A model generated the notes under the pieces. That model was not told the DNA's origin. It searched no databases and saw nothing but the letters and a program-made list of their open reading frames with translations. Shown piece after piece: positions 9,001 through 9,013 of a stretch of DNA of 9,013 nt. The position numbers were made by a program, and so were the translations under genes. This DNA comes from a bacterium (lineage in GTDB: Bacteria > Bacillota > Bacilli > Lactobacillales > Streptococcaceae): positions 1 to 9,013 of the forward strand of contig CAJNCI010000022.1 of the NCBI GenBank assembly GCA_905221215.1. Reading direction: 5' to 3'. Each line of letters opens with the position of its first letter. Positions within the stretch are counted from its first letter, which is position 1.

Positions 9001-9013
9001 GTCGCTGAGATTT
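1..9013 (-). CDS. Giant serine-rich repeat glycoprotein adhesin, internal fragment (both ends outside window)
   Basis: The reverse complement reads through 3003 sense codons without a stop; the first complete codon is at 9011-9009 and the last at 5-3. The order is helical leader (residues 1-83), non-repetitive head (84-470), a chain of Ig/cadherin-like modules (471-1855), then a Ser-Ala-Thr decapeptide array (1856-3003, 40% Ser). That order of binding region followed by a long serine-rich stalk is the established architecture of streptococcal SRRPs such as GspB, Fap1 and PsrP. These are O-glycosylated in the cytoplasm, exported by SecA2/SecY2 and anchored by sortase through LPXTG. Here the signal peptide, start codon and anchor are not visible. 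ATG codons such as that at 8999-8997 are internal: the frame stays open upstream and no ribosome binding site precedes them. Coding is near certain. The SRRP assignment is strong from architecture, but the ligand and exact orthologue are unknown, so no symbol is given. Confidence 0.93.
91..340 (-). repeat. 90-bp higher-order repeat inside the serine-rich array
   Basis: Three 30-bp unit variants (call them C, A and B) follow one another as C-A-B-C-A-B-C-A from 91 to 330. The 90-bp period is exact, with 121-210 identical to 211-300, and then breaks after about 340. Exact identity within an array whose units are otherwise diverse points to a recent in-frame duplication of three units by slippage or unequal exchange. 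Confidence 0.9.
511..1050 (-). repeat. 270-bp (nine-unit) duplication inside the serine-rich array
   Basis: The nine units 511-780 align with 781-1050, with 8 base differences by hand count, all synonymous. Four units (541-570, 601-630, 631-660, 661-690) are identical to their counterparts. The first unit of each copy begins with the less common gaggctactg on the plus strand. The same start recurs at 1051, but similarity fades within two units, so a third copy is at best partial. Confidence 0.85.
2071..2768 (-). repeat. Duplicated 188-bp segment spaced 510 bp apart (2071-2258 and 2581-2768)
   Basis: Six consecutive units plus eight bases are the same in the two places apart from one base (2199 versus 2709). 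One unit further out on the right side, 2041-2070 versus 2551-2580, differs at one base (2061 versus 2571). The 510-bp spacing equals 17 units. It records a block duplication of about 17 units whose other parts have since diverged or been rearranged. Confidence 0.85.
3447..4433 (-). repeat. Composite stalk block 3 (beta3-gamma3-delta3, residues 1527-1855), abutting the serine-rich array
   Basis: Third copy, 329 residues. Beta3 (4433-4125) opens VVENLTGRGGLPNQTITVTN and contains VTFTAEDLG followed by a short insertion before NNGLLPSGNV. Gamma3 (4124-3654) opens KVEVVLQVKDKNNNW and carries YELFAGDEYRFVIKVTDNSG, the closest match to gamma1; it ends FKVVQGKLSEKFPGKKPE. Delta3 (3653-3447) contains LSEEDKQKILEAVKASNP and TVTITYKDGTTNPVKP. 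It ends in the linker DLSDSDYRSK, after which the serine-rich array begins without a gap. Confidence 0.75.
4434..5396 (-). repeat. Composite stalk block 2 (beta2-gamma2-delta2, residues 1206-1526)
   Basis: Second copy, 321 residues. Beta2 (5396-5106) opens TVTNDLSNQGGLAKNITITN and shares LTVTPAELGLNVLPANGSV with beta1, lacking two residues after LGL. Gamma2 (5105-4641) opens VANTVVEIYNRATKEW and carries YTFYAGDQIRFTTSATDNS; it ends DLAVRNANLNPDK. Delta2 (4640-4434) contains TDPEKASIVESIKNAHD, then KITYKDGQSRT. A small charged insertion (TATQKEKDR) lengthens its helix-strand loop relative to delta1. Module order matches blocks 1 and 3 exactly. Confidence 0.75.
5397..6350 (-). repeat. Composite stalk block 1 (beta1-gamma1-delta1, residues 888-1205)
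   Basis: First of three diverged copies of a block of about 320 residues. Beta1 (6350-6045) opens TVTKNLTEEGGMPTGITVTD and contains VTVTPTELGLDNGVLPVNG. Gamma1 (6044-5586) opens VINYSFEVLDKTTNTW and carries YSIYSGDELRVKTIVTDNSG; it ends SLAVKNADLNP. Delta1 (5585-5397) opens TVNDLSNPTDPEKTTLIANI and has a beta tail, ATIQYKDNTTRTLKV. The delta pattern of a short DPEK-type helix followed by a YKDG-type strand is common in Gram-positive wall proteins. This is the shortest copy at 318 residues. A structural or binding-region extension role is inferred. Confidence 0.75.
6351..6689 (-). other. Ig/cadherin-like module alpha2 (residues 775-887)
   Basis: A module of about 113 residues starting DAIKPVITGVPANKLINIVVG and related to alpha1. 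It contains TASDNETGNSGIKTFNG, aligning with the TGNSGMKT motif of alpha1, and ends KVGTYDNYIFAATDGRGNTQ. The middle is less alike, suggesting an old duplication with divergence of exposed loops. It leads directly into the first of the three composite blocks. Confidence 0.6.
6690..6953 (-). other. Ig-like module between alpha1 and alpha2 (residues 687-774)
   Basis: These roughly 88 residues are built on a different pattern from their neighbours: VGQSANVVVNVGSNIPNGS, then VTLQGPNNTSHTGTVSNGKA, then TVPNVQAGSYVAKTTVTLPN. 'IPNGSTVTLxxP' and 'TVTVPNVQAGSY' are typical of bacterial Ig repeats that describe a small beta-sandwich with a PxG turn. It separates the two alpha modules, so the alpha pair is not a direct tandem. 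The terminal Ser-rich linker (GTLSSESSAPEVSTP) is probably flexible. Confidence 0.5.
6954..7313 (-). other. Ig/cadherin-like module alpha1 (residues 567-686)
   Basis: A module of about 120 residues starting DSTGPVITAGDNGRINLTVG. Its landmarks are SASDATTGNSGMKTITYD near the middle and IGLYENVKVTATDAVGNTT near the end, followed by a Pro-rich exit (NPAPPTIE). The 'TATDAxGNT' ending is common in bacterial Ig and HYR-like beta-sandwich repeats. It is clearly related to the module at 6689-6351: both share the TGNSGxKT motif and the K(I/V)GxY(E/D)N...ATDxxGNT ending. A structural stalk role is inferred. Confidence 0.6.
7314..7601 (-). other. Bacterial Ig-like module (residues 471-566)
   Basis: This module of about 96 residues begins with PKITSKFVEGKDHQDIQVEK and contains GKKVALYQNGVKIQEVTADS followed by NGRVTFSNVNLQ. 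The pattern 'charge-V-LY-x-NG-x-K-x-x-E-V-x-AD-x-NG-x-V-x-F' is typical of bacterial Ig domains that form stacked beta-sandwiches in surface adhesins. It ends with a linker (NEIRAVNIDSTGPVI) leading into the alpha1 module. The likely role is structural: extending the head away from the wall. No isopeptide-forming residues could be assigned by eye. Confidence 0.6.
7602..8762 (-). other. Non-repetitive N-terminal head domain, candidate ligand-binding region (residues 84-470)
   Basis: These roughly 387 residues have no internal repeat and no counterpart elsewhere in the window. They carry most of the bulky aromatic residues in the fragment, for example SIIWTLIANPL, NVIKWMQVPDQLE, YKRPIWNEISP and LKWWYEG. 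Alternating polar and hydrophobic runs suggest beta-rich folding. The last part (about 7765-7608) contains RIEWRDSNGQTIEKK followed by IHVTFPDNTTKDVDTQFIV, a pattern like the short YPDG-type beta modules (Rib-like) of streptococcal surface proteins. In known SRRPs the unique region nearest the amino end binds host glycans, keratins or salivary proteins. By that analogy this is the likely binding head, but the ligand cannot be read from the sequence. Confidence 0.55.
8763..9013 (-). other. Ala-rich helical leader segment of the adhesin (residues 1-83)
   Basis: Residues 1-83 are rich in Ala, Glu, Lys, Val and Ile, without Cys or Trp. Runs such as KVNAAVTAIEETLK and AVIKQAQAAEASIANAV have a heptad-like hydrophobic spacing that suggests one or two helices. 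The segment ends in a Gly/Arg/Asn-rich stretch (RANNGKRSSLNGRQMERG). Segments of this style often sit just after the signal peptide in streptococcal wall proteins and may act as a spacer at the amino end. No membrane segment is present, so the signal peptide lies further upstream. Function is inferred from position and composition only. Confidence 0.5.

Noticed and set aside
3447..9013. Frameshift or pseudogene
   Set aside because: I read the reverse complement codon by codon across the non-repetitive part; the codon phase at 9011, 6350, 5396, 4433 and 3446 is the same, with no stop codon.
1..9013. Promoters, terminators, RNA genes or mobile elements
   Set aside because: No intergenic stretch exists in the window. 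AT-rich hexamers and small inverted repeats inside the coding sequence are no more than expected by chance.

Overview
The whole window lies inside one very large gene on the minus strand. It is open at both ends: neither a start nor a stop codon is in view. Translating the reverse complement with codon first bases at positions equal to 2 modulo 3 gives 3003 consecutive sense codons (9011 down to 3), with no frameshift and no stop. The product looks like a serine-rich repeat glycoprotein adhesin (SRRP), the class of giant cell-wall-anchored surface proteins that oral and respiratory streptococci export through the accessory Sec (SecA2/SecY2) system. An AT-rich coding region with Streptococcus-like codons, streptococcal surface-protein Ig-like modules and a Ser-Ala-Ser-Thr repeat suggest a mitis-group Streptococcus (S. 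mitis or S. oralis-like). The species is inference.

Layout in protein order, from the right end of the window to the left: (1) 9013-8763, an Ala-rich helical leader segment; (2) 8762-7602, about 387 residues of non-repetitive, Trp/Tyr-containing sequence, the best candidate for a ligand-binding head, ending in a small YPDG-type beta module; (3) 7601-7314, a bacterial Ig-like module; (4) 7313-6351, two related Ig/cadherin-like modules (alpha1, alpha2) separated by a different Ig-like module; (5) 6350-3447, three diverged tandem copies of a composite block of 318, 321 and 329 residues, each ordered beta-gamma-delta; (6) 3446-1, a serine-rich tandem array of about 115 ten-residue units (30 bp each) that runs off the left edge. 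The signal peptide, any short first serine-rich region and the LPXTG anchor would lie outside the window.

The array is the most striking part. Its DNA varies a great deal from unit to unit, yet almost every difference is synonymous. The decapeptide TSAVASTSAS is invariant except for two Ala-to-Thr changes in units next to the unique region. One serine of the unit switches between AGY and TCN codons, while the other three keep a fixed codon family. Larger duplications of 90, 270 and 510 bp spacing are superimposed on the 30-bp period.

The 1147-codon open frame on the plus strand (16-3459) is a mirror image of the array and not a gene. No promoters, terminators, RNA genes, mobile elements or second genes are visible, as expected for an internal slice of a single giant gene.
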